From: Paulinella micropora
Taxonomy: Eukaryota; Cercozoa; Imbricatea; Euglyphida
Direction: 5' to 3'
NCBI GenBank assembly: GCA_009731375.1
Contig: BJOX01000234.1
Span: 37,804 to 101,803, forward strand
DNA: 64,000 nt
Both the position numbers and the translations under genes were made by a program. Positions 1 to 14,046 of this stretch are shown here, piece by piece. The notes under the pieces are model-generated. The model made no database searches, was not told the origin of the DNA, and saw only the letters and a list, made by a program, of their open reading frames with translations. How positions within the stretch are numbered: the stretch's first letter is position 1; every line of letters starts with the position of its first letter.

Positions 1-1
1 A

Positions 2-52
<51 letters not shown>

Positions 53-59
53 GTAATAA

Positions 60-91
<32 letters not shown>

Positions 92-183
92 GTGCTTCTC
101 TGTCAATGGCTGATTCAAATCTGCACATGCGCCTCCATCTATAATAATAATAATAATAATAATGATAATAATAATGATAATAG
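1..183. repeat. ATA/TAA trinucleotide microsatellite
   Basis: Long runs of AAT/ATA fill this stretch, interrupted at about 92-140 by a copy of the same 3' end seen in the SINE next door (the words gtgcttctctgtcaatggct and gcacatgcgcctccatc recur at 182-230). The second copy suggests a 3'-truncated or tandem SINE whose tail is the microsatellite itself. No coding content. Confidence 0.9.
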
Positions 184-448
184 TGCTTCTCTGTCAATGG
201 CTGATGCATTTCTGCACATGCGCCTCCATCGTCTCACCCGTGAGGGGAGTACGAAGAATTGACGATAAGCTCTAGTGACACCCCCGCAAGGGCAGTTCCA
301 ACACTTCCAGATGGGCCGGTATGTTCAATGAAAATACTGGTCCAGACGGATCGGTATGTTCAATGAAAATACTGGTGGCACCGACGGGAATCGAACTGGC
401 GACAGGGCCCAGATGGTAGAACTTGACCACTGGGCTATCACGGTGTCC
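183..448 (-). mobile_element. tRNA-derived SINE with ATT-repeat tail
   Basis: Read on the minus strand, the element opens with a tRNA-like head. There is an A-box-like word TAGCCCAGTGGT (plus-strand 426-437) and a B-box-like word AGTTCGATTCC (387-397), about 28 nt apart, which is normal for an RNA polymerase III promoter. The head is followed by an ACCA, a body with two copies of a 24 bp word (ggtatgttcaatgaaaatac plus actggt, near 318 and 353), and a tail that runs into ATT repeats. A true tRNA gene is unlikely because the acceptor stem does not pair cleanly and a long body follows. Family identity is not known. Confidence 0.7.
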
Positions 449-456
449 ATAATAAC

Positions 457-500
<44 letters not shown>

Positions 501-548
501 CAACACTAACAACAACAACAGCAACAACAAGAGCAAAATATTCTTTAG
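441..548. repeat. ATA/ACA microsatellite ending in a splice acceptor
   Basis: AATAAT then CAACAA repeats run into ttctttag at 541-548, which is read as the acceptor of the first recognisable exon of the following gene. Confidence 0.7.
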
Positions 549-873
549 GTTGCCGCTTCTGAGCTTGTCTCATTCCCCCGCGCACGCCTTGGTGCCGGCC
601 GACCCGCTGGCCCGCTGCCCTCTCTTCAACCAAGCAGCCTTTTCCTCCTTCCTCGCCACTCACTCACTCCCCTCCTCCCCTTACTCGCTCATTGTGTCCG
701 CGCTGAGTGCGTTGGCAGACATCAGGCAGTCGCTGGAGCCCGGCCTAACGATATTAAAAAGGCTGGAGGCGCGCGCCCGGGAAAAGTATGAAAAGGACCA
801 AGAAAGGCAGGTTCACATACATACATATATACATACATACATACGTACATACATACATACATACGTACGTACA

Positions 874-904
<31 letters not shown>

Positions 905-1077
905 CTACTTGTTGTTTAGAATGGTGGGTCTCTGGGCGCGGTGAGCGAGGCGCGGCTGCGGCAGCTGGTAGAGCGCGCGGTGAAGACGACACAGCTGCTG
1001 CTGAACACAACAAGTACACTAGCAAGCTAGATAGCTAACTATCTATCTGTCTGTCTCTCTGTCTGTCTGTCTATCTG

Positions 1078-1124
<47 letters not shown>

Positions 1125-1129
1125 GTCTG

Positions 1130-1183
<54 letters not shown>

Positions 1184-1485
1184 ATACACACACATACGAT
1201 ACAGGCCAGACTGGCCAGACAGGCAGGGCGGTCAGTGAGCAGCAGGCGGCGGAGAAGCGAACGACAGGCCTGCGGGCTGCCCTGACCCGTTACAAACAAG
1301 AAGCCGTCCCGCCCTCTTCTCTCCTCCCTCTCTTTCCCTTTCCCCTCTCTTCTTTCTCTATCTATCCTTCATTATTATTACTACTTGTTTCTGTGTTTGT
1401 GTTTGTTTGTTACTGTTGCTGTTGTTGCTATTTTTTGTTGCTGTCGTTTTTTTGCTATCATTACTCTATTCCTTCCGTCTCTTTC

Positions 1486-1536
<51 letters not shown>

Positions 1537-1620
1537 TTCTCTCTCTTTTGTGTTGTTGTTGTTGCTATTGTGCAGTTGCAGGTATGGGCGGAGCTGCAGC
1601 GGCGACAGCAACAACAGCAC

Positions 1621-1679
<59 letters not shown>

Positions 1680-1839
1680 TGTATGTGTTGTTGTTGCCGT
1701 GCAGTGGCAGGTGTGGGCGGAGCTGCAGCGGCGACAGCGCGAGTCCAAGGTGTGTTTGTGTGTATTTGTGTGTTTGTTATCCAATCCAGCCACAAGCTGT
1801 AGATATACATGAAAATTTTTTTTTCTTGTAAGTAGTGAA

Positions 1840-1895
<56 letters not shown>

Positions 1896-2662
1896 GGGCT
1901 TTCGCCAATGGCGCTGGGCCGACCTGGCTCTCCGGTGCCACCCCCACCCCATTCCCCCCCCCGCCCCCCCAACACACGCACACCCCACCCCACTGTATAC
2001 CGCCTGCCGGAGATATCGGTTTCGGGTGCCAAAGAGCCACCCCAGGCCCGATTTTCCTGGCCTTGGTGGCTCTTTCTCACCCGAAACCCAAATAGTTAGA
2101 TCGTGTACAAGCCTAACTGCTGTGTGGTGTGTTTTGCAGAGAGTACTGCGGCAGCAGCGGGTACGCGGCAGACAAGGAGGGCCTGCAGCGACTCATGCAC
2201 AAACAGGGCAAACAATCGGTCCGCACAGCGTGCAACTGTGTATGTATGTATGTGTGTATGTACGTATGTAATTCATGTATGTATGTATGTATGTATGTAT
2301 GTATGTATGTATGCATGTATGTATGTATGTATGCATGTAGGCTCGCAACATTCCCCAACTTGCACCTTTTCTTTCTCAAATTTCTCTGTCAATTTTTCTT
2401 TCTCACATTGCTCAGTCGATATATGTTCGGTGCCGCAATTCTGAGCAAAATCTCTCTTGTTCCCCCTCTCTCTTCTTTCTTCTCCCCTCCCTCCCCCCTC
2501 CTGCTGCTCTTTGCTTGTCTAGAAGCGCACGGGCGCGGCGTTCGAAGTGTTGTGTCAGCAGGCGTTGCTGCACGCGCTGTTGCCCGCGCTGCTGCTGCAC
2601 CCGCGGCCGCCGCACGCCCTGCCCACACCCGACAACAACGACAACCACAACCACAACAACAA

Positions 2663-2717
<55 letters not shown>

Positions 2718-2995
2718 GACAGCCCCGCTCTTTCGACCCTTTCTTCTTCTTCTTCTTCTTCTTCTTCTTCTTCTTCTTCTTCTTCTTCTTCTTCTTCTTC
2801 TTCCTCCTCTTCTTCCTCTTCTTCCTCTTCCTCCTGTTCTTCCTCTTTTTCTTCCCCTTTTCTTCCTGCTCCGCCTGCTTCTCCTCCTCTTCCTGCGCCA
2901 TTCGTTGTGCTGGTGCTATGCAACGTCCCTTTGCCCCTCCGTGCCATCGGTCTCAGGCGGAGCGAGAGAACCAAGGATAGAGAGAGGAAGAGAGA

Positions 2996-3033
<38 letters not shown>

Positions 3034-3043
3034 NNNNNNNNNN

Positions 3044-3101
<58 letters not shown>

Positions 3102-3255
3102 CAGACAGACAGACAGACACACACAGAGACAGACAGACAGACAGACCGAGAGAAGGAGGAGGAGGAGGTGGACGAGGAGGTTGAAATGTGCGTATGTATG
3201 TATGTATGTATGTATGTATGTATGTATGCATGTATGTATGCATGTATGTATGTAC

Positions 3256-3286
<31 letters not shown>

Positions 3287-3512
3287 TGCATGTATGTATG
3301 CATGTATGCATGCGTGTATGTATGTATGCATGTATGTATGTATGTATGTATGTATTCAGGAGCCACGCTGGAGTGGGACTTCTTGGTGCTCCGATCCACT
3401 CCCCGCCAACTTCCTTCTTCTTCTTCTTCTTCTTCTTCTTCTTCTTCTTCTTCTTCTTCTTCTTCTTCTCCTTCTTCTTCTTCTTCTTCTTCTTCTTCTT
3501 CTTCTTCTTCTT

Positions 3513-3555
<43 letters not shown>

Positions 3556-3831
3556 CCCGAAATTGGAGTTTTTAGATGGTGCAGAACAAGCCAAAGACAT
3601 AACAAAGAACATGGAAGAAAACGGGGGAGAGGAGCACCAGGAAAGAGAAGGCGAAAGAGAGGAAGAGGAAGGAAAGGAAGGGGAAAGGAGGCAAGAAGCT
3701 CAAGATGGAAACGGGAAGGAGGGGGAGGAAGGAGAGATGGAGGAAGAAAAGGTGGAGGAGCAGATGGAGTGGGAGGTGCTGGCGGTGGTGGAGTGCAAAA
3801 AAAACTGCAGCGACATCCCCGCATCCATCGG

Positions 3832-3900
<69 letters not shown>

Positions 3901-3963
3901 ATATCTATATATCTACTATCTACCTACCTATTTACCTACCTACCTACCTACCTACCTACCTAC

Positions 3964-4010
<47 letters not shown>

Positions 4011-4067
4011 GAAATGGATGCCTATGTCTTCGGATATGCAGAGTTGATAGACCAAACACATATCTTT

Positions 4068-4150
<83 letters not shown>

Positions 4151-4213
4151 CATCTATCTATCTACCTATCTATTTATCTACCTACCTGCCTACCTATCTA
4201 TCTACCTACCTAC

Positions 4214-4262
<49 letters not shown>

Positions 4263-4383
4263 CATCTATTTATCTATCTATCTTCCCAGCCCGTTACCCA
4301 GTCGCCAACTGGCTGCGGGGTGGAATGGATGCCTATGTCTTCGGATATGCAGAGCTGATAGACCAAACATATCTATCTATCTG

Positions 4384-4439
<56 letters not shown>

Positions 4440-5139
4440 CTACCTATCTACCTATCTATCTATCTCTCTCAGGCAAGCAGGTGCGCACCCTGCGCCACAT
4501 CCTCGAGCTGCTACAACCCACCTCGTCTTCTTCTTCTTCTTCTTCTTCTTCTTCTTCTTCTTCTTCTTCTTCTTCTTCTTCTTCCTCTTCCTCTCCTCCT
4601 TCCTTTCCCTCCTCTCCTTCCTCTTCCTCTCCTCCTTCCTTTCCCTCCTCTCCTTCATCCTCCTCTCCTCCTTCCTCTCCCCCTTCCTCTTCCTCCTCCT
4701 CTTCCTCTCCTCCCCTCGCTGCTCCGGCCGGTGCGCTGCGGCTGGTGCTGTCGGCCCGCGCGCACCTGCTGGCCTGCCTCACAGCACAATATCCCTGCCC
4801 CCCTTCCTCCTCCTCCTCCTCCTCCTCTTCCTCCTCCTCCTCTCCTTCCTACTCCTCCTCCCCGTCTTCCTCCTCCTCCTTATCTCCCTCCTTGCCTCCT
4901 TCCTTGTCTCCCTCCTCGTCTGGTGTCGGCTGCTGCTTCTTCTCGCGCGCGGTGCTGTCGCCGTGTGCGTTGCCCACGGGCTGTGTGCTGCGGCGCGGCT
5001 CCTCCCCTGCCGCATCGCCCGAGGGCTGTGTGCCCGGCTCCCGTCCCGCACAGCAGCAAGAGCAGCCAGCCAGCAGCACCAACTGGACGAGGAGGAGAAA
5101 GGTAGAGAGGAAGAAATACAAAGATGATAGATGTCTCTA

Positions 5140-5170
<31 letters not shown>

Positions 5171-5628
5171 TCTTTCTTTCAGCAAGAGCAAGCAGCGAGC
5201 ACCACCACGAAGCGAAGGCGAGAGCGCGTACATAACTGGCGTGCTGCTGACACACAGCTGGACTTGCGCCTCAAGTACGCCGCCTTCGCCGGCTTCCTGC
5301 CACTAGTGCAACAACAAAGGTATGTGATAGATGAAGATATGTATGTATATATGTGTGTATATATATGTAAATATATATATATATATATGCCGCGTTCAAT
5401 CGGCTCCCTGCTGCTAGTCCAAGAAAAAGGTGTATGTATGTATGTATGTATGTATGTATGTATGTATGTATGCATGCATGTATGTATGTATGTATGTATG
5501 TATGTATGTATGTATGTATGTACGTCTGTACGTATGTATGTATGTATGTATGTATGTATGTATGTATATGTATGTACGTACGTTAGGCAAGGAGGGCGTC
5601 TCTTCTACATCACCCGACCAGGGTCTTC

Positions 5629-5672
<44 letters not shown>

Positions 5673-6541
5673 CTTTCTACCGGACTAGTGCCCACTCCCA
5701 GCCCGCTACCCAGTCGCCGATTGGCGGCGGGGTGGAATCGATGCCTATGTCTTCGGATATGCAGAGCTGATAGACCAAACATATCTACTTTCTACCTATC
5801 TACCTACCTACCTACCTACCTACTCATCTGCACAGTAACTTGTGCGATTGACTGGGCTCCGGTCCATCGCAGAGCACAATACAATACAATACAATACAGT
5901 ACAATACATACAATACAATACAATACAATACAATACAATACAATACAATACAATACAATACGATTACAATACAATACAATACAATACAATACAATGCAAT
6001 TACACTAGCAACTTGTGCGACGGGCTGGGCTCCGGGCTGACGCAGATGATCCTCAACCACGTCTTTGGTAGACATACACGCACAGGCATACATACATACA
6101 TACATACATACATACATACATACATACATACATACATACGTACGTACGTACGTACGTACGTACGTACATACGTACGTACATACGTACGTACATACATACA
6201 TACATACATACATGCATACATACATACATACATACATACATACATTCTCTCAACAAGCTCTTTTGTACACCCAGTCGTCTGTTATGTATGTTATGTATGT
6301 TATGTATGTTATGTATGTGATCAGGTGGTGGGGAGTGGCGTTCGCCCTCTCTGCTGTGTCAAGCGCTGGTCACAGCCAGGAACAACGACAAAGAAAAGAA
6401 AAGAAAAGAAAAGAAAAAGAAAAAGAACAGGAACAAGAACAAGAAGAAGAAGAAGAAGAAGAAGAAGAAGAAGAAGAAAAAGAAAAAGGAAACGAAAAGA
6501 AACGAAAAGAAACGAAAAAGAAAAACAGACAAACAAAGAAA

Positions 6542-6576
<35 letters not shown>

Positions 6577-6577
6577 G

Positions 6578-6621
<44 letters not shown>

Positions 6622-6719
6622 AGGAGGGAGGGAGGGAGGAAGAAGGAGGAGTCGCCATGGCTGGTTGCTGGGAGGGGGAAAAGCAACAAAACAAAACACA
6701 CACACACACACACAAAACC

Positions 6720-6751
<32 letters not shown>

Positions 6752-7205
6752 AACAACAACAACAACAACAACACAAACACATACACAGAGAGAGAAGAGA
6801 ATGTTATGTATGCGTATGCAGAGAGAGAGCCGGCAGCTGGTGCTGCGCAAACTGAGCACACACCAACAAGCCTGCCAGGTAGATAGATAGATATTGTTTA
6901 TCTAGGAGCGTCGCATAGCCAAAAGGCCATAACCGTCCTACCAAGAGGCATCCTCGGCTCAGGCCTGCCTTCGCCTTCCTGGCTCCCCCCCAGCGGGGCA
7001 ATCCACTTACCCAGCATAAAGTGCAGGGTAAGTACCTTTTATGGGAGAGCTCAAAGGAAACACCCAACGCCACAGCTACCCATGGTGCAGCCTTGCGAGG
7101 TAGCCAACTGGCATGTGGTGCAGTTTGCTCTAGGAGGGTTTCTCCATCGTAAATGGCCCCCTCGACTAATTTTTCTTAAATCGAGGGCAGGGACGCCCTC
7201 CGGGG

Positions 7206-7249
<44 letters not shown>

Positions 7250-7568
7250 CAGATAGATAGATAGATAGTGCTGCGCAAGCTGGCCACTAAATATTAATAT
7301 GTGCATGTATGTATGTATGTATGTATGTATGTATGTATGTATGTATGTGTATGTATATATGCATGTATGCATGTAAGTAAGTAAATAAGTAAATAAGTAA
7401 ATAAGTATGTATGCATGTATGTATGTATGTATGTATGTATGTATGTATGTATGTATGTATGTATGTATTTATGTATGTATGTATGTATGTATGTATGTAT
7501 GTATGTATGTATATATGTATATATCTAGACACAGGCGGCCGGTGCGGGCCAATACGTACGGGAGCAGG

Positions 7569-7609
<41 letters not shown>

Positions 7610-7642
7610 GTCTATCTATCTGTCTATCTGTCTATCTATCTG

Positions 7643-7686
<44 letters not shown>

Positions 7687-8117
7687 CCTACCTACTTCTC
7701 TTAACCTATTTTCATATTTGTTTGTCTGTGTATGCAAACATGCATGTATGACTATTGCATAGGAAGAAGCACGTGCGTTGCTGGCTCAGCTATTGGGCAG
7801 TGTCCCCTATGAGCCATTGGGCAGTGTGGCATGTGACACATTGAGCAGTCTGCCTGGTCATCCAAGTTTGTCCTATGACCGATCGAGGAAATTGTCTGAT
7901 GACCGCTGCAGCGCGCGCGACGAGAACGAGGGCGCGGAAGACGGTACTGGTAAGTGAGATTAATTTGGGGATAGGTAGATAGGTAGGCAGGTAGGCAGGT
8001 AGTTAGGTAGGGAGGGAGGGAGGGAGGAAGGGAGGGAGGGAGGGTAGGTAGATGGATGGATGGATGGATGGATGGATGGATGGATGGAGGGTGGGTGGAT
8101 GGGTGGATGGATGGATG

Positions 8118-8172
<55 letters not shown>

Positions 8173-8192
8173 CGATAGAGATAGATAGATAG

Positions 8193-8248
<56 letters not shown>

Positions 8249-8443
8249 GGATGGATAGATGGATGGATGGATAGATGGATAGCTGATGCGTTGTCTGTTT
8301 TGCTGCACAGAGCTGTGGAGCTAGGAGCAGCAGGACGAGCGGATAGATGGCTAGCTGTTGTCTTGTCCGCTGATGCTGTGCAGAGCTGTGGAGGTGCGAG
8401 GAGCAGGACGAGCAGGGCGCGCGCCAGGACGGCCCGGCCAAGC

Positions 8444-8526
<83 letters not shown>

Positions 8527-8691
8527 CAAACACAGACACAAACACATAAAGTGGTGACTCAATCCTTAGCTTCAGCCTGTATGCATAGTTCTACCTGTTA
8601 TGCTCTGTATCTCTTTTATCTCTATCTGTTCCATCTTCGTGATCTGTTGCGAACACCGGGGACACTGTGCCGAGACCAAGACCACAGCTGC

Positions 8692-8731
<40 letters not shown>

Positions 8732-8813
8732 TTATTTATTTATTTATCTATTTATCTATCTATCTATCTATCTATCTCTCTATCTCTCTATCTCTCTATC
8801 TATCTATCTATCA

Positions 8814-8879
<66 letters not shown>

Positions 8880-9467
8880 ATCTACCTATCTACCTACCTA
8901 TCTACCTACCTACCTACCTACCTACCTACCCACATACCCACCTATCTATCTATCTATCTATCCATCTATTTATTTCAGCTGGCCAGGCCAAGGCGGCTGC
9001 GGAGAGACAAGCCATGCGGCTGTCTATATCTATCTACCTATCTATCTACCTACCTACCTATCTATCTACCTATCTATCTATCTATCTATCTGCCATACGC
9101 CTATGAGTCACATGCCGAAATAGCGACGGGAAGCACAATCCTGTTCCCTCAGGGTGCCCTTTCTCGCTTGTTGAGCCCGGAATAAAACCCACAGTGCTCT
9201 GTCGGTTTATACTAGACTGTCGAACAGTCTCGAAACTCCATCTGCTTACTGGGCCCTCTGTAATGGAGGTGGGAGCTCGTTCTGCAAGGGGCGCTTATGG
9301 AACGAGCCCTGGCCCCGCCTGGTACTAGGGAGCTTTGGTATCGCCTGTATCAGTCCCTTCCGTGCAAACATCACGGCATAGCTGGGCATCGGGTCAATAC
9401 TTTATTCACAGACTTCCTTGGTTGACGAAATCAGAAGCTCCTTTTTTCTGACATTAGTCGATATCTC

Positions 9468-9515
<48 letters not shown>

Positions 9516-9569
9516 GCCTACCTACCTACGTAACTACTTACCTATCTATCTATCTATCTACCTACCTAC

Positions 9570-9668
<99 letters not shown>

Positions 9669-9684
9669 TTATCTAGCTACCTAC

Positions 9685-9728
<44 letters not shown>

Positions 9729-9821
9729 TCTATCTATCTTTCTATCTGTCTGTCTGTGTATCTATCTACCTACCTACCTATCTACCTACCTACCTACCTA
9801 CCTACCTACCTATCTATCTAC

Positions 9822-9900
<79 letters not shown>

Positions 9901-9993
9901 TCTATCTATCTTTCTATCTGTCTGTCTGTGTATCTATCTATCTATCTACCTACCTATCTACCTACCTACCTACCTACCTACCTATCTATCTAC

Positions 9994-10033
<40 letters not shown>

Positions 10034-13000
10034 TGCTTCCCCTAAGTTAAGCCGTAAGTTACAAAAACTACATGCGAAAACCTACCGACGCACCGCTATT
10101 CCCTCCGGAGTGGCCGCCGTCACCCTCCCAGTGCGTGCTCTGCACCGCCTGAACCCCCTGGAGAAGATTTTGCTCATGTTCACCCTTACGAAGACCTTTC
10201 GGGCCTCCTCGAAAAGAAGAGCCCAAAAGCGCACGTCCATCCGGACTACAAGTCGCAACCCGGCATTATCAACCTGGATTCCACCCACTGTGTTGACGCC
10301 GAGACATACTCCCATTTCGTCCATCGGACAAGAAGTGCCCCGAAAGAACCAACCGAAAGAAGAAAACGCCTGGTATTGCCATCAACACCAAGCGAATGGA
10401 AAGGCATTGAAGAAGAACTCCAATCCGCACTCCCTCTCATCCTCCCCTCCTCTCTCATCAAATGCCTGTCATGTGACGAAGCAGTAGCGAAATTTGAAAG
10501 ATATCTCTACGACTTCATATCACAACGGGTAACAAAAACACAAGAACAAACTCATGAGCGAAAAAACCGCCACGTAATCCGGCTCCAAACAGAACTCACG
10601 CAGAACCGACAACAAAAACTGATCCAAAAGAGACATCTGCGAGATCTCAAAAGGGCAGGTTCAATTCCAGCTGCTGTTGCAAAAAGCCTGCAAAAAACTT
10701 GGCGAGTATTATTGAAGACCGGAAACCGCCTCCGCCGTCGTCTCAAGGAAGCAACTTTAAGCTCCGCTCAACGACAAGCAAATACACGCTTCCGAACTGA
10801 CCCTCATAAGTTTGCCAAAAATCTGTTTCATCCCCCCTCAACCCAAACCACTTCCTCCCTATCCAAAGAAAACTGTGACTCCTACTTTCCCAACCTATAC
10901 AAAGACGCTAATCGTGAACAAACCTACGTGCCCTTACCTGAAATGAATCGCCCACCTCTACCAACTGTCCCCTTTGACCTCAAGCCACCGTCCTTCTTGG
11001 AAACCAAAAGATCTGTGTTTGCCAAGCGTAATGGTGCAGCCCCTGGCAGAGATGGTATTAGCTACCTTGTTTACAAGAGACTTCCCACCGCTTTACTTTT
11101 CTTACACAAACTCATTGTCAAGTGTTGGACAACGGATGTAGCTAATAGCTGGGCCCAAGCTGCTATCTCCCTCCTTCATAAGGACGGCGATCCACTTCAG
11201 GCCTCAAACTATCGTCCGATTGCTCTGACAAGCTGCTCGGGTAAGGTATTTTTCTCTTTGTGGTCAAAACGCCTAGAGAGTTTTTTGCTAGATAACAAGT
11301 ACTTTGACAGAGCAAAACAAAAAGGTTTCCTCCGTAACGTTGCAGGATGCCCCGAGCACATTGCTACTACAAAAGCTACCATCAGAAATGCAAAAGATCA
11401 CTATCGCCAACTGGTCATAGCATGGATTGACCTACAAAACGCTTTTGGAAGCGTAAACCACAACTTGATCCAGTTCGCTCTCTGGTGGTACCACGTGCCC
11501 CCTATGTTTGCTCGCATAATCTTTTTATACTACGAACTCTTAGTAGCCACAATCGAAGGGAAAGATTGGTCATCAGAACCCTTTGTTTTTGCTGTTGGCG
11601 TTTTTCAAGGATGCTGCATTTCTCCTCTCCTTTTCAACATAGTTTTCAACCTACTCCTTGACCTCCTATCATCCTTGACCAAAAACAACGGTTATCATTT
11701 CAAGCATAAGACCTCAACAGATGAAGTCATCGTGCACGAAGCTGCTTATGCTGACGACCTCAAACTACACTGCCGATCCCCGAAACACTGTCAATCGTCC
11801 ATCAACATGATTGACAAATTTCTGTCATGGTCCAGAACAATGGCCGCGAAACCGCCCAAATGCAAAAGCCTTGCTTTCAAATACTGGACTAAAGCCGACG
11901 ACTATAAGGGTCTCAAACGATTATTGCCGATCTCGTTCCCACCCTTCGACCCCGCCCTTACTATTACTGGCAAACCGATTGACTTCATCGCTGACAAGCC
12001 TTTCAAAGACCTCGGATGGATTGTCTACCATGACCTCAGCGAAAACGAACAACGTGCAGCAATCCAAAAGAAGTTCATTCTTTCTATGCAAGCCATCGAT
12101 AGCTGCTCGATCAATGGCTTTATGAAATTTTGGCTATACCAGCACTACGCTGTCCAGTCACTTGCCTGGCCATTTCTCATTTATGACCTCTGCTTATCTT
12201 TCGCCAAAACCCTTGAGAAAATTGCGACCCGCTTCCTCAAAAAATGGGCCAATATCTACAAAAGAGCTCTGGTCTCTTGCCTTTACCGCCCACGCTCGAA
12301 ATTCGGTCTACAGCTCCAATCCATCGTCTCTTTTTACCAGCGACTTCAAATCAACCGTGCTCAAATGCTGAAGTACTGCCCAGATAAACACCTCTCGTCC
12401 ATTTATGCGATGAACCTGACGAAACACGAAACATTTCGAACTATCTGGAAACCAGAGCCTGTGCTCGAAAAGCTTGAGGCACAAGTTGATTTTGAATTCA
12501 AACATCGAGGCCAATCCGATCATCTCGGACTTGGCCATGGTCGCTACCCAAAAGAACATTCCATCACAGACCGCAAAGACAGGGTTTTAGAATTAGCTGC
12601 TGAGACAATACTTGAGACAACCACAGTGCATGACATGGACAAAGCCATGCAAGGGTGCTTCCTTCGTTTTGAAGACGCATGCCCCTTCGACCTCTCCTGG
12701 GCTCGCCTCATCGGAACCCGTAATCCCCGTTTAATCTCTTGGGTCATCAACGCAAGCACAAACTCGGTTATTACCCCCGACCTTAGACGTCTGTGGGGAA
12801 TCATTCCCAACAACAAGTGTGCCCTCTGTTCTGGTCAAGCACATCTATGCCACATCCTCTCCGGTTGCCATGTTGCCCTCAAACAAGGCCGCTATACCTG
12901 GCGTCATGACTCTGTGCTCTGCACTATTGAAGCTCCCCTTCAAAAACACATCGAGAGCCATAACAAACGCTCCCCTATAGACCAAAATGAATCAAAGTCT

Positions 13001-13834
13001 ATGTTTGTGAAAGAGGGCGAGCAGAAGCCTAAGAGACAGTCATTTCATCGACCATCCCTGCTTGACACTGCAAACGATTGGCAACTCCAAACCCAATACA
13101 CCGTTTCTGAGCAAGCCTTTCCTGTCCACATTTGTGTCACTGACCTCCGCCCCGATATCGTTGTCTGGTCACTGTCTACCAAGATATGTATTCTGATCGA
13201 GCTAACGTGCCCGGTCGAGGAAAACATCCTTGACGCACGAGCCTACAAGACCAACCGATACAACAAGCTCAAATCTCAAATCGAGGACAACGGATGGACC
13301 TGCCACCTTCGACCAATCGAATGCGGGGCTCGCGGCATGGTATCGTTCTCTGTTCATCGATGTTTCCGCGCCTTGGGTTTTTCCCATCCCCAATCCAAAT
13401 CCCTTTGCTTCAAGCTATCCTCCTGCGTAGCTCGTTGCTCTTTTGCGATTTATCGCTCCTGTGCAGTCAAAAATTGGACTAATCTTCCTCTAGTCCGTAT
13501 TGGTGACTGCATTCCATCATAGCCGTCCAGTGTTGCATAGCCCGGGCTAGGTCCCTGCGGGGGTTTAGGCCTCATACAATGTCATCATTGTAGCTTGCGC
13601 AAGCTTACGGTGCTCAAAACACTTGGACTAACGGCTTCCTTTTCTTTCTCTTCTTCCTTATCCTCCCACTCTCCATTCCTAGATTGCCTTTTTCTTCAAC
13701 GTCCTTCCTCCTCTTCTTTTTCCAGAACACAGTCTACCCGTGATTCCCATCCCGGACACATGCACAGTACACAAATTATTGTTTGATGTGAAACTGCGTT
13801 CCTTTGCAAGGACTACATTCCTTTGCGACATCTC

Positions 13835-13878
<44 letters not shown>

Positions 13879-14015
13879 GTCTATCTATCTATCTCAGGCG
13901 GCGAGGCCAAGGCGGAGAGACAAGATGCCATGCGGCAGCTGGCCGCCTCCGAGCAAAAGTACGTGCATACATATACCAACTATGTTATGTATGTATGTAT
14001 GTATGTATGTATGTA

Positions 14016-14046
<31 letters not shown>

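Larger units (their letters stand above)
3830..4470. repeat. TATC/TACC tetranucleotide arrays
   Basis: Three long TATC arrays with TACC interruptions surround two copies of a short interspersed sequence (listed separately). The last array ends in tctctctcag, the acceptor of the exon at 4473. Confidence 0.95.

Noticed and set aside
355-430. Genuine tRNA gene on the minus strand
   Set aside because: Acceptor stem does not pair well and the unit continues into a SINE body with repeat tail.
3830-4470. CRISPR-like array
   Set aside because: Pure tetranucleotide repeat without spacers, in a eukaryotic context.
3188-5770. 860-codon open frame on the plus strand
   Set aside because: Mostly translated tetranucleotide repeats (MYVC, SIYL) joining short real exons; not one protein.
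8551-10050. Long [12 protein letters not shown] open frames
   Set aside because: TATC repeats are open in all frames; no coding signal.
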